Source: Phytophthora hibernalis (taxonomy: Eukaryota; Oomycota; Peronosporomycetes; Peronosporales; Peronosporaceae). Taken from it: a stretch of DNA of 64,000 bases. The notes under the pieces were generated by a model, which was not told where the DNA came from, ran no database searches, and worked only from the letters and a program-made list of their open reading frames with translations. The translations under genes and the position numbers were made by a program. Below are positions 1 to 10,799 of this stretch, one piece after another. The stretch covers positions 496,001 through 560,000 of the forward strand of contig JAAKBF010000218.1 in NCBI GenBank assembly GCA_012656075.1, read 5' to 3'. Each line of letters opens with the position of its first letter. Position 1 is the first letter of the stretch.

Positions 1-431
1 ACGTGCTCGAAGGCCGCGTGCCCGGCAGCATCGCGCGGCTCAAGTTCCTGAAGGAGTCTGACTTCCGCGACAACCGCCTGCGCGGCGAGCTGCCCAACTT
101 CCTGGACGGCTGCTCCAGCCTCGAAGCCGTCATGACCAAGTGGAAGAACCGCAAGGCCAGCTACCGCCACGCCATCCTGGGCGACCCAATGCCCAGTCCG
201 GACACGCCGCCCACATCGTCGCACCAGTTCTTGAAGACGCTCGAAGACCCGCCGACCAACTCTTCGGCGGCCTTCCTGACCCCGAGTTTCGACCACAAAG
301 GAAGCAGCGACGAAGGCCTGGGCGACGGTGCACCGGAGGATGACCCCGCCAACAACTCGCACCTGGTCGCCGAGTTTTCGCGGAAACGCGTCTACCAGCT
401 TCCGGACGCCCACCAGGTGTCTGCTCAGTGA
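1..431 (+). CDS. Leucine-rich-repeat protein, C-terminal end (partial)
   Basis: The reading frame is open from base 3 and stops at 429-431, so only the last roughly 142 residues lie in the window. The first 40 residues match the plant-type LRR pattern, with LEGRVP, then FRDNRLRGELPNFL, giving one and a half repeats with the N-x-L-x-G-x-L/I-P signature. After this comes a low-complexity, Ser/Pro/Asp-rich tail with no membrane segment. Codon usage is GC-rich like the other host genes here. LRR proteins of this kind usually bind other proteins; the partner and any kinase or receptor part would lie upstream of the window. Family assignment is fairly sure, function is not. Confidence 0.6.
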   Translation, partial: VLEGRVPGSIARLKFLKESDFRDNRLRGELPNFLDGCSSLEAVMTKWKNRKASYRHAILGDPMPSPDTPPTSSHQFLKTLEDPPTNSSAAFLTPSFDHKGSSDEGLGDGAPEDDPANNSHLVAEFSRKRVYQLPDAHQVSAQ

Positions 432-608
432 GGATGTCTGCTTGCCTCTGTCTATTTCGTATAAAGCTCTGCTGGGGTAATGAATTGTGCGTTGATGCAT
501 TTGTTCTCAGGTCTTCTCGTTTTGAGAATGATACCAGTTGTCCAACGCCTTCAATCTGCAAACCTCAGCAAAACTCAATGCTGCTCACTTTTGATCTTGC
601 TAGCAAGG

Positions 609-1497
609 ATGAAGTGGCTGGTCTGCGTGGTCGTCGGCAGTGGGGGTGTTCTGAGCGTGGAAATTGACGAGTCCAAGAGAATTGGCGAGCTCAAGAAGGT
701 GATCAAAGAGAAGAATCTGTCGATCTTTAATAAGTGCACTGCTGAAGAGTTAACGCTCTACGTCGCGAAGAAGGGCAACAACTGGCTGAAGATGAAGGAT
801 TCTGATGTTGAGCTGTTGAGGCGAGGTGAAGTTCCTGAAGGAATTCAAGACACCATGAAAAATAATGAAATGGATCCGAGAAGCAGTGTCGGTAGCACTG
901 AATGTGGGTTCCCAGATGTACAGTAGACGACGCAAAAGACATCGACTTCCACATCGTCGTGGATGCTCGCAAAGTTACGTCTGCTGTTTTAAATGAGGAC
1001 GCTACTGCTACAGAGCCAAACGAAGTTCTTGGGGTCAAGCGCAAGCGATATGTCCACGCGGAGATGAATGAAGAGATGGCAAACAGGCTTCTCAAGGCTT
1101 GCATATCCGGATGCGGTTATCGCCTTCGATCACTGCTACTGTTAACGAACAACCACCTGTTGATGAGTTCAAATGGGAATGCGTTAGCGAACAAAGTGGC
1201 CAAACTATCACCGAGACGCAGCAGCGAGAGCGATACCACTCGTATTTGGAAGCACATATTGGCGGTGTGCTCGAGGAGACGGATTCATGCGTGTTTGGCG
1301 TGGAAGAAGAGGATTTCCTCAACGTTGGTTTACCAGGCTACAACATAAATCTTGTTGGCGCACTGATGTCCTCCTTCTAAATTCTATCGTCAAGGATCAA
1401 CCGAACGCTTTGGGTTGCATGCCTGGCGTACGAATGCTTGTCGAGGTGGAGAGAACGATTGAAGAGAACTCGGTGTTTCAGGCAATGTCGGGAGCTC
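609..1497 (+). pseudogene. Crinkler (CRN) effector-like gene, frameshifted and truncated
   Basis: The first 60 residues from the ATG at 609 resemble the CRN header: a hydrophobic start, the VEIDESKRIGELKKVIK segment and LTLYVAK, a variant of the LxLFLAK translocation motif. The frame stops at 924-926 and the gene continues in other frames. A piece from about 905 carries IDFHIVVDA, like the header end. A piece from about 1150 carries YHSYLEAHIGG and GYNINLVG, and from about 1365 TDVLLLNSIVKD, both like CRN C-terminal endonuclease-type domains. At about 1497 the coding pattern ends abruptly at the antisense DNA polymerase fragment. CRNs are cytoplasmic effectors that act in host nuclei; this copy needs three frame changes and lacks its 3' end, so it is probably dead. 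Confidence 0.6.
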
Positions 1498-4463
1498 ATC
1501 GCATTGGATCTTCTCACCTCATTGTGATCGAACATGTGCTTACCAATGACGCTCTCATTTGTACAGTCGATCAGTACATTCTTGAAAATTGGAGTCATCT
1601 CACCAAAGTACTGTTTCAGGTTCTCTGGTGTGTGAATATCACACTCGAGAAAGCCAAAGGTTTTAACGGCCTTGATATCCTCGATGATACCTTCATACGC
1701 TTCCACTGTTGTCAATCGACCGCATGGCATCTCATTACCAAGTGCCCACAGGTATAGAGCGTTAGCATCGTATCCGATAATTTTCTTACAGACCTTGCCA
1801 CCACGAATTGTCGTCTCATTACGTTTTGCGTAGCGATTGAAGATAATAGATGGCCCTCCGGCGATGTTGGCCTTCATCTTAGCGTAGATATCCTTTTCCT
1901 CCCGATCAATAGAATATACCAGTCTCTCCGAGTTGAACTCAAGCAAGTTCTTGTATCTATATCCCCGAGGGACATATCTTTACGAGCGGAGTTGCACTTC
2001 ACACAGCTGATTAAGATGTTGCCGTCGATGTGGCCAAGATTATTGTTGATACGGTCAGCTGAAGCGATCTCAGCGGTCAGCTGACAGTAGCATAGACCAC
2101 ATAGATACTTTTGCTTTTGCAGCAATGTATTCAAGTGCTCAAGTGTCATACCGAATTTTCGCTTTGCCTTAGCATCCTGATTCTTGTATCCACTCATTCG
2201 CTTAGCTGGGAATTGGAATGCGTTAGCTGACTTCCTTTCTGGATATTGGAGATTATTGAAGCAGGTCTGATACATCACCTTCTCCGAAAGACCAGGTAGC
2301 GATACTCCATCCGCAAACATATCCAGATCGAAACGCTTAAAGAGTTCTCGTTGAGCCTTGATAGCCTTGGTGAATGGGACTACGTCAAGATTGTTGTACC
2401 AGATCAGTAGGTACTTGATTGATTTCATCTCGTAGTACTCCCACACGAACTTCACTCGTTCGTAGTCATCATCGGTGATACTTGTTCCACGGAGCTTGCT
2501 GTCAAAAGCTGACTTAGGCGAGATTGTAGTCTGGTTTAGCACATTGAACGCGGTGATGTACTCGTATGGGAAAAGACCCTTACCAAGACCACAGACACAT
2601 CTAATTTGTCATTGCATTTGCAGCCCCCAAGATATATTGTGAGGTATTTATCGTAGCTGGTACCAGCAGGTACATAGTTGCTAATATCGAGCATTTTCAT
2701 GTCCGATGTAGCTATGCACATGTAGCTGGGATTCTTGATGACAGATTTGATATTGTCGGTACCGATAACAGCAAACAAATCCTTCTTAATCAAGTTAATA
2801 TCGTATCGACCAGAATTGAAACTGATTACTGGTACCTGATCAAGCTGCTGTTTTAGTTTCCGTAATCAGACCTTTGCTTACCAAAGCCAAGACTGCTATG
2901 AAAGTCAAAGAAGTTATCATACTTCCTTCCTTAATCCAACTCTCCACATCAGACATCTTGTACTTTTGACCAAGATTGACGCCTGGAATTTCCAAACCTG
3001 TCAGACCGTGGGCATTGATGATTTTTTGCAGAAGCGACTTATACTTACCGACATTGTACTGTTGAATCTTCACCGATACATCACCAATGTATTTGAACAT
3101 ATCCATAAGCAACATCTTTGGATCGTCATTTACAAAACAACGCACCTCCTCAGTTAAGCTATCAGCTACGGATACAGACACCGGAATGTGTTCGTTTGTG
3201 AAGACAGTATTCTCACCGTGTTGAGTCGCAGTAGGCTTAAGGATTGCCTCAAAGTCATAAACGATGAAGTGATCGATGTACTGGTCAGCATTCTTGATTG
3301 AATACTTCGTAAGCAGTGATCGTATTGCGTTCTGAGCTGGTTTGTAGATAGTTGGCTCAGCTGGGAAGCTTTCGATATTCACGAGCTCGCACTGATTCTT
3401 TTTGTGGTTTTTAACCCTTTCAGCGCCGACGAAAACCATTTCACACTTAGGACATTGAATACTTAGTCTGAAGCATATCGATGTTCTTGATGTAAAGAGC
3501 ATGATTCTCGAACGATAAAATATCCATAGCTTCATACCCCTTGTCCGATCTACGAATGCATCCTACATTTCCAGAAACTACATCCATCTTATATACGTTA
3601 ATACCAAGTCGGAAGCAGTCTTCGACCTCATCGAGCTGTAGTAGGTCAATGGGCTTGAAACTCCTAACCATGCTCAACGAATATTTAACCCCCTTGAAAG
3701 AACAGTAGCGCTTGAATGCCTCCTTCACCTGAGCCTGAATTCTACGAGGATCCTTCTTAGGGCTCTGGAATGTATGCCAGGCGATACAGTGGAAGACACA
3801 CTTGTTGTTGGTCTTGGGGAAGTTGATCACATGCTTGTTTTCGCGAATAATCTTAGGGATGACAGCTTCGCTATCCCCGAGAGCATGGTCGCGATGGTAG
3901 ATGAAAATCTTGAATGCAGTGATCGCCTTTAGCTTATACCCAGAGCTGGGATAGTTCAGTTTGTGAGCCAACTCCATAGAACGGATTTCGGAAATCACCT
4001 TCTCTTGAATATCAGCCTTGCTATTGATAGCAATAGGATTATTGAATACATGAGTATTAGCGAGATTTGGGTAGAAGTAGCGAGTGTCGTCAAGATCGGT
4101 CTTGCTTACAAGTTCATACCCAAGAGCAATATTTATCTTAAACGCACTCGTTTGAGTCGAAAGGACGTTCTCGAGCTTGTTGTAGAAATCAGAAGGCTCA
4201 ACACCCTCGTACAAATGTGATTCCATGTGATTACCATTGTAAAAATGATACTTAGGATCAGCCTTGTAGTCGGGGTGTTTCTCAAGGGTTTCAATCGAAA
4301 CATTGTACTGCTTAGCTACTAATCTCTTGTTGATTAGACGCGAAACGTTGCTAACATAAACCATCTTGCCCGTTCTACCACGCACCTTAACACGGTAGCT
4401 ACTACCCCATTTGATAGGTTGGATATTTAATCTCTTTAATTCTTCGAGTTCGTATGCAAACAT
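1498..4463 (-). pseudogene. Protein-primed DNA polymerase B with HNH insertion, truncated and frameshifted
   Basis: The polymerase is read from 4463 down to about 1498 with frame changes near 3460, 2850, 2570 and 1960. In order it shows: an N-terminal region (3447-4463) with the segment NNKCVFHCIAWH; a Cys2-type finger with CPKCEMVF and a later His and Cys; exonuclease motif I (YDFEAIL, about 3260); exonuclease motif II (FNSGRYDINLI, about 2810); FPYEYI and YNNLDVVPF with DMFADGVSLPGL, which are typical of Polinton and plasmid PolB; an HNH nuclease segment at 1958-2152; then polymerase motif A (GYDANALYLWAL, about 1765). The catalytic palm motifs B and C are absent because the sequence ends at about 1498. 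Such enzymes replicate linear DNA with a protein primer. This copy cannot be functional as it stands. Confidence 0.65.
1958..2152 (-). other. HNH / endonuclease VII-like segment inside PolB
   Basis: Within the frame 1874-2542, residues about 131-195 read MTLEHLNTLLQKQ, then C-x2-C, then ADRINNNLGH, IDGN and C-x2-CN. Two Cys pairs around a D-R-I-x-N core with a following His and Asn is the treble-clef HNH pattern seen in endonuclease VII-like nucleases. It sits between the exonuclease domain and polymerase motif A and is in frame with the upstream polymerase part. I infer an inserted domain rather than a separate gene, because no start codon or stop separates them. Confidence 0.55.
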
Positions 4464-4654
4464 GTTGCCTATATATGCTTGGCTATATTATTCTCCGTAG
4501 ATATGACTTTATAATTATTTGACCTGTATCAGGATCGACTTTATATCTTAGTCATTTACAAAATATTCTGAAATTAATTAATTCAAATATTTGGCTTATA
4601 CTTTTGGAGGTTTTAAGCCATTGTCATTGACTATATTTTATTTGAGAAATTTTT

Positions 4655-4867
4655 TTAATTAAGTTCGGTTTCGTTGTTAGGTTCGGGTTTGTCTTCAATA
4701 AGTTCGGTTTTAGGCTTACGCTTTCGAGCTCGAATTTGGTCTCTATTCTTGTCGTCGTAGCTCTTTTGATACGACAAGCGAGCGTCGCGTGTGCGCTGGT
4801 AGTAGCGCTTCTGTGCTGCTTTGATACGTTCCTTGCTAGCTTGGTATTGCTCAGGAGAGTACGCCAT
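4655..4867 (-). CDS. Small basic protein of Polinton-like fragment (hypothetical)
   Basis: A 70-residue frame begins with ATG at 4867, about 190 bp upstream of the polymerase start on the same strand. It is rich in Lys, Arg, Gln and Tyr (for example RIKAAQKRYYQRTRDAR) and ends in a Pro/Glu/Asn-rich tail. It could be a nucleic-acid-binding or coiled-coil protein of the element. I do not recognise the family. Its position and AT-rich composition link it to the polymerase. Confidence 0.35.
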   Translation of the reverse strand: MAYSPEQYQASKERIKAAQKRYYQRTRDARLSYQKSYDDKNRDQIRARKRKPKTELIEDKPEPNNETELN

Positions 4868-5040
4868 GTTACTATATTACTCACTTTATATTTATCACGA
4901 TCGATCAACAAATACTTGGTAATTGAGAAGTTGAAGACACCATGCTTCCATTAAATTATTCATTTCCTCTTTCCTCTTCCTCTGTTTCTCTTTGTGCTCT
5001 GTGAGGGTTGTTGTTGAGGTTGTCGCTGAGCTTCAGTAGC

Positions 5041-5203
5041 ACGAGACACCGTTACAGCCCAGCGACAAGAAGACCGACCTGACTTTTGCTGCTTCAGTAC
5101 GCTTCAGCAGCAAAAGTCAGGTCGGTCATTTCTTGTCGCTGGACTGAAGCAGCAAAAGTCAGGTCGGTCATTTCTTGTCGCTGGGCTTGTAACGGTGTCT
5201 CGT
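5041..5203. repeat. Compound hairpin with a duplicated arm
   Basis: The segment 5041-5096 (starting ACGAGACACCGTTACA) is the inverted complement of 5122-5203 (ending TGTAACGGTGTCTCGT). The inner part of the right arm, containing GCAAAAGTCAGGTCGGTCAT, is present twice in tandem (about 5108-5152 and 5149-5185). RNA or single-stranded DNA from here would form a long stem. It lies between the Polinton-like block and the next CRN gene and may be the end of an inserted element. Confidence 0.7.
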
Positions 5204-5326
5204 CCTTCGCTTCCTCGATCATGTTGTCAAGCTTCGATTTCCAATGTTGCGAATATGACAGAATCGGCCCCACCGCAACGTCAACACCAATCATCTGACA
5301 CACGATAAGCGAGCGGCCAGGAACTG

Positions 5327-5890
5327 TTAAACATCCTTTTCGTCGGTTGGATTCTCTCCGAAGGCCAAAACAATGATTGTAATGACCGCCAATATGACAG
5401 GTACGAAGCATTGAGCGTTGATGATCCACCCTCTGTATCCTGCTCTACACAAGAAAATTAGCAACAACATATTCAAACAATTAGGGGCGAGAATACGTAC
5501 GCTTATATTTCAGCGCTCTGGAAGCAGTACCACCAATGTCAACGCGAACATGACCCGGAACCACCAGCACGTGAACTTGGCCCTCACCCGGTTGAAAATT
5601 ATCTCCAAAGTACTTGACGTTCTTGATCCACAGTGTGGGATCCATCTGCACGCAGCCTTGCGGGTGTCCACGTTCATCGAGCGCCACAGCTGCCGCGCCA
5701 GCCCCATCGAGCCACGCGCCATCCGCCGTCTTCGCCAGGAAGAGCTGCAGGTCTTTGGCGTCACACGTGATAGTCGCCGGGTTCTTCACCTTGATTGCGT
5801 CCTTCAAGTGGCCTACCGACATTTTATCGTCGATGTCGACAGGGAACGCGCAGTAGAGAGTGATCAACTTTCCTCGAGGCGGCGGATTCT
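5327..5890 (-). CDS. CRN-header protein with C-terminal membrane helix
   Basis: The minus-strand exon from about 5890 to 5501 encodes a standard CRN header: LYCAFPVDIDD, LKDAIK, then LQLFLAK, DGAWL, and the header end FGDNFQPGEGQVHVLVVP. A GTACGT donor follows, with an intron at 5440-5500 and a CAG acceptor. The second exon (5327-5439) then reads in frame through a hydrophobic stretch (FVPVILAVITIIVLAF) to a stop. No ATG precedes the header. Instead the pyrimidine-rich TTCCTCATTCCAG at 5890-5902 looks like an acceptor, so a first exon probably lies upstream. CRN headers deliver effectors into host cells, but a membrane tail in place of a large C-terminal domain is unusual. A different acceptor would shift the tail frame, so the tail is inferred. 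Confidence 0.5.
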
Positions 5891-5902
5891 GGAATGAGGA
5901 AG

Positions 5903-6456
5903 AAGGGAGGGAGAATTTCTGGCGTACTTAAGCGGACATGAAGGTGTGTGACATAGATTTTCAACCAATGATGAGACGCCACGTCGCGCTGGTCCGACTT
6001 TCCCAATCGTCAGCCACCACCGATGTCACTGAGATCAGTCTTCCGTGCTTCCAAGGGCCTGTAAAGCGTCGTAAGCTTGATGCACTTCTGGCGTTTATCC
6101 GCACTAACAATCGTTCGATTCTTCAGGGATACTATGATTCCGCGCGTGTGTATGGCCCCAATATTGAATTGGCCCGTGCGGCAGGTATCCAGATCGTCAA
6201 AAACATGCCTCCCTCCCGTAAGTTTGCGTGATGAAGCTCCTGAAATGGATACACGATGTGATGTGACCCCATTTAGGCATTTACTGTTGGCTAGCAGCTC
6301 GTTGGCTAAACAAAGTTGCGTTCTTCGGTTTAATTTGAAGGACACTTCACATTCATTCCGATCGATATCCAATGAGCGTTTCTTCATTGCAATTTCTGCC
6401 ATCTTTTTTCGTGAGCATCAGGTTGCATAACGCATAACACACAAACAGAAAGATGA
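5903..6456. other. Intergenic stretch, no supported gene
   Basis: Short overlapping frames occur on both strands (for example 5938-6231 plus and 6010-6402 minus), but none has a recognisable domain or consistent codon bias. The right part may hold remnants of the C-terminal end of the CRN-like pseudogene that follows. The first exon of the CRN-header gene could lie in the left part. Confidence 0.4.
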
Positions 6457-7879
6457 TCATATCCTCCGCAAGGTCATCTTTACCAGTCTTACTCTAAAAT
6501 GACGAACGGCGATCCATTGAGCATTTATTAAAACAAAGTAGTCAACTAACCAAAGACAAAAACGGGTCTCGTGTTCCTCTTCAAGTACGGCCTGATACAC
6601 TACCTCGGTTGCTGGGAAACGACATCTCGCTTTCTGCAGGACACATGGCCAGTTTGGACCGTGTGCACAATTGTATACCAAATCCGCGGGCCTCGTGGGT
6701 GCCCATGACAACGACCACAAGACCACAGACGCGGAATGCATTGCGTTGAAAAACTTCTCTTCCACAATTATTGATCACCATTTCAGAAGGGCAGTTGTTT
6801 CCTCTTTCTTCATCTTGTTTACTGTAGATTGAACGCTTCTGAGCTTGCATTTCTCCACATGATGCATTGTCCATTTCTCGAAACGAATCATTTTCCGCGC
6901 TTGTTGGTGCTCTTCCGATCTGGAGAAGTCAAGTACGAAGTAGATGTAGTGCGCGAATAAACCCAAAGGTCCACAACTCTCCCCGATGATAGACCCCGGA
7001 CTTGGTGTTCAACACATCCACTTCACTATATTTCGCAGGGTCATCCTTGTTGACGCATCGACGAAGCGCGCTCGATATGGTTGCAGCTTTTGTGAATGGT
7101 CCCGGCTCCATGTTCGAGGGCAAACATGTACCGGTAGATAGGCCGCAAAGCAAATGGAAGTTGGGATTGCGGATCGACACACAAAGGAACGGAAACGAGT
7201 TGAGGGTCCTTAGAGCCTATTGTCGATCAAATCCAGAAATTTTCCACAGAAGAATTGGGGATGACTCGTCCGGAGATCCTGCCAATCCACGACTTTTTCC
7301 CAAAGTGAAAAAGTTAATTCTCGCTCGGAGGAAGTTGAACGCCCGGCACTTTCTCAATAAGCGCATTATATTGACATCTCCCGAGGTCAACCAGCTTCAC
7401 CGATGATCTCTGTGCCCTCCGATATCTGTCGTCAATAAGAACTGCTGCGTTTGGTTTACACATCACGAATTTACTCGGTACGCCATTATGAGGGATTATG
7501 GATCGCCACTTATTGAAAACGGCATCCCGTAGATGTCCAACAGAGTTCAACTCAGTGAGAGAAATCGTGGCCCACTAGCTTGAACCAGACTCGGGCCACT
7601 TCCACGAGGAGCGCGTTCGTCGCTGAGGCACCAACATCATTTAAAGTAGTTGACGCTTTCAGACATGTGTTCTTCCTGTATGTCTCCCGGTTCCCAGAAC
7701 GCTTTGAGATCGGCTGCGGTGAAATTCGAAGGAATAGCGCGAGAGCCTTTGAGTTTGTCGTGTGCTGCCTCCAGGAAATCGGCAACCATTTCATTCTTCA
7801 ACTCGACAGAAATCACAGGAGTCAACGTGTCTCCACCCGTGTTCACTAACTGGAACCACACCACTTCCTTCTCAGCCAT
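6457..7879 (-). pseudogene. CRN-like gene with two WFxLV modules, decayed
   Basis: From the ATG at 7879 the protein begins with VVWFQLVNTGGD and a segment through VADFLEAAHDKLKG and AADLKAF, which resembles the ubiquitin-like N-terminal module of a CRN-related family in Phytophthora. After a frame change near 7640 a second module starts with VWFKLVGHDF and, after a further one-base shift at about 7552, continues ELNSVGHLRDAVFNKW and PSKFVMCKPNA. Later pieces at 6929-7180 (GVYHRGELWTFGF) and 6581-6874 (CGLVVVVMGTHEA) keep the same strand and may be the effector domain. At least four frame changes are needed. Family assignment rests on my recall of the WFQLV pattern, so it is moderate. Confidence 0.4.
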
Positions 7880-8158
7880 TGAATTCATCTCCATGCTGCA
7901 AATTCGCAAATAAGCAAAGACCAGAATGCAAATTCCCCAACCAGTTGGCTGGTGGCTTTAGAGTCTTGAAAGATGCATGCATACGCATACCACATCAAGT
8001 CAATGAGGTCACTCTTTCAATCGAGATACCATGGCCTTCGAATTTTAAGCTGGTCGCAAAAAGTGAAGGCGACGTAACAGTTTTCTGCGGCTCACGTGAA
8101 ATCTTCTTCGTGAGTTCACGAGGATTTTAATAGAAGTGCTACGTAGAAGTACTTCGTA

Positions 8159-10013
8159 TCACTTAACTGTTTTAGCCCCAGCAAATCGATTTAGTAAAGA
8201 CGCCTTAGCCTGGAAGTAGCTTAAATCAAGAGTGGCAGAATCTTTTAGTGGTCCATGATATGTGCCACCGCCAAGCACAAATATTTTCCCAGCTGCAGTA
8301 AGAACACTGGAGTGCCATGCTCGAGGAGTCAGCGCACGTTCACTCAAAAGGGGCACCTTAAACCATTGAGAGGTGCTGATGTCAAGCATGTACACGCTGG
8401 CGTCCTCGGAATTGGCAGTACGCCCACCAACGATGAAGATAAACTCTTTCACAGCATGCGCAGTGTGGTAAGACCGTGGGGATGGAATATCTCCTGAGCA
8501 CTCTAGCAACGTCCAGAATCTTTGCTGCAAGTCGAACACCCAGACATCATTCATTCTCTCATCATTGAGCTGACCATTTCCACCGAAGACAACAAGTCGA
8601 GGTCCCAGACCTTCTGTGTTCTGCAGCATGCACATTGAATGGCCATCCCGAGCAGCAGGCCAGCTACCCAGGCCACTTTGTTCATCACAAACGTGTACTT
8701 CATCCCAAACCATCGTCCCATTTTCCGCGTCACTCCGTTCTGGCGAGCACCTCAATAGCAACAACTGATCGCTCACCCCTTGCTTTGTTCGGCCACCAAA
8801 ACTGTACACGACTCGGTCGCTACTTCCTTCCACAACCGATACGGCTGCGTGCCCCGAGCGAGAAGCCGGGATCTCTTTCGAGTCATTTAAACAACGTGGT
8901 AACGCCCATCGAAATCCCCGAGGCGAAGCTGGTATGAGCAAGTGCACACTGGAATCTTCGCCCCGTGACGACACACCGCCGTACACGCAATAGCACTCGT
9001 TTGTCCTGTTGCCGATAGCGGAGGTTGAGTGCCACGCCCGTGACGACGGCGCACCTGTGCCTTTAGTAGGCACCGTATCCCAGCTCGAGTCGTCCTGCTT
9101 GTCCAACACAAAAACGTCTGGCTTTTGTTCCCGCACAGCTCGCCCGCCAAAAAGGTAGATGCGTCCGTCAGCTCCTTGAAAAAGCGTGTGCCCATTCACC
9201 GCAGCAGGGCCCGGATTGCCTCGTACAGCATGCTTTGTCCACCCTTCACGCACAGAAAATATCACCGCGGCACGAATACCAGCTCCACGCAGGTCTGCAC
9301 TAGCTCCATCCCCACTTTGCTGCGCCTCCATCGCAGTGTCCACAACATCTTGCAGCTTTGCCAGGCATTCCTTATTGCGCGGCTCGAACTCAAGAGCTGC
9401 AACAAGGTCAGACACCGCAAATCCATAATGTTGCAACGCAATATACGCTGATGCTCTTCGCATAAACGGCTGCAACAAAATGAACGTCAGAACCTCCATG
9501 AAAAATAAAAAACAACAAAAAAAGAAACACACCTTGATACTCGGAGCCACGACAATAGCCTTGGAGCAATCTGCAACTGCAAGCTCAAACTCTTTTAACT
9601 GAAACACGAAACAATAGTAAATGGTAAGTATCACACCTACCACATACTGGAAATGCTCCAGACCTTCAGGTAAGCAGCAGCTCGGTTCGAGAGGCACAGA
9701 GCGTTGCTCGAGTCCATTTCAATGCACCTAAAGACGTCATCAGCATACAAAACGTGAGCAACCAAGTGCAAATAATTGTACCAGTTGCTGCAGTGATTTG
9801 CAGACCGGGAGTAGGCGGACACAGCCTCGAGCATGCGGCCCTGGCGGAAAACACGTTGCCTTCGTCCTTGGCAGTGGCTACTGCAACAGCCGCGGCTTCA
9901 TCTTCTTCTTCCTGTCGTAGCAGTTGCCCATGGCCACTGGCGCTCAGCAACTCGCGAAGCTGCGCGGGCGATAGCTGCTGCAGCTCCCGGCGCAGCGCTG
10001 AGGTGTCCTCCAT
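8159..10013 (-). CDS. TPR and kelch-repeat protein
   Basis: Four exons fit: 9782-10013, 9664-9727, 9533-9598 and 8159-9469, with introns of 54, 65 and 63 nt. The N-terminus has a LSPAQLRELL helix and Ala/Glu-rich stretch, then tetratricopeptide repeats (LCLSNRAAAYLK, FELAVADCSKAI, RRASAYIAL, DLVAALEFEP). The long last exon encodes about six kelch blades with the GG-x-motif and W-x-SG pattern (IYLFGGRA, CVYGGVSS, VYSFGGRT, LVVFGGNG, IFIVGGRT, IFVLGGGT), so a beta-propeller follows the TPR. Both domains bind proteins, so a scaffold role is likely; the partner is unknown. Exon 1 needs one extra base in the T run at about 9855 to join KDEGNVF to RQGRM; the summed exon length is one base short of a multiple of three, which fits a single missing base. 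Confidence 0.75.
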
Positions 10014-10258
10014 CAGTTTTTGACAAGATCCGTAATGATTTCTCAAAGTTTTTATTACAAATATTTCGTACTTAGCGAAGTGGTGACTGTGCTCGATGCG
10101 TTGATCCGATTGGATAATGATCCGATTGCGGATTACAGATGTTGTCGAGATCCTTTTGATGTCGCGCGAAGGTAGCGTGTCTTTTCGGCCGCATTGAAGC
10201 TCACAATCAGAACCAATATAACTCGACCACTAAGAAGACTTACGGCCATGGACCTCGT

Positions 10259-10715
10259 GTGGGGCCGCTTCCAGGTCGCGTACCCTCGCAAGACGTGCAC
10301 TGTGATGGACGACGACGCGGGAAGCTGCGCCAGCCGCTCATGGCCAGCGGCGGCGAGGAAGACAGCGGTGACGAGGAGATGGGCGGCCTCCTGCCCCACG
10401 GAGACTTGCGACCGCTCGTGGGCGAAGGTGCCGCGGCCCGAAGGAAGCGACGGCGCCGAAAGGACGACGAGGACCTGGGAGGTGGTTAGGGGACTGGCGG
10501 TGAGCGTGGAGCCGCTGCAGCTACTGCGCAAGTGGGTGACGTCGCTCTCGGTCACGGGGAAGCTGCTGACGCCCCCTCGCAGCCCCAAGCGCTCGCACAG
10601 ACGCAGACTGGAGAACATGGACGAGGTGTCGGACCGCGCACTGGCGCTACTGGCCGTGATCACAATCGGCTTCTGTCTGCTGCTGCTGCTCGTGGTGTAC
10701 ACCCAGGCGGCGTAG
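10259..10715 (+). CDS. Small tail-anchored membrane protein (hypothetical, frameshifted)
   Basis: Good GC-rich codon usage is seen in one frame from the ATG at 10259 (or 10340) to 10489, giving an acidic then basic region (GGEEDSGDEEMGG, then ARRKRRRRKDDEDL). It continues in another frame from about 10485 to the stop at 10713-10715. The second part contains LLRKWVTSLS, a basic patch, and a C-terminal hydrophobic helix (ALALLAVITIGFCLLLLLVV) that ends five residues before the stop, as in tail-anchored proteins. One base must be gained or lost near 10480. I do not recognise the family. The start is uncertain because an alternative ATG at 10303 in the other frame gives MDDDAG. Confidence 0.4.
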
Positions 10716-10799
10716 GGAGAGAGTCCCAAGTTATGAGAGTACCGGTAATGAAATGCCTTTGTTATTGTTTGATGCTACCGGTACCGTAGGTGGACGCAG

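Larger units (their letters stand above)
1498..4870 (-). mobile_element. Polinton/Maverick-like element fragment
   Basis: The block is AT-richer than its surroundings and is read on the minus strand: a small basic ORF, then a family-B DNA polymerase of the protein-primed type. No retroviral-type integrase, packaging ATPase, cysteine protease or capsid gene is visible, so only one end of a Polinton/Maverick-like element is present. Its left edge falls inside a CRN gene at about 1497. The right edge is not defined; the hairpin at 5041-5203 may be related. A linear-plasmid or Polinton-like-virus origin is the main alternative, since the polymerase type is shared. Confidence 0.55.

Noticed and set aside
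1498..4463. Endogenous large DNA virus
   Set aside because: Only a protein-primed polymerase and a small ORF are present; the polymerase type fits Polinton/plasmid elements and no capsid or ATPase gene is seen.
10133..10729. 198-residue minus-strand frame opposite the tail-anchored protein gene
   Set aside because: It mirrors the GC-rich plus-strand gene and has no domain; the plus strand has better codon use and a clear C-terminal helix.
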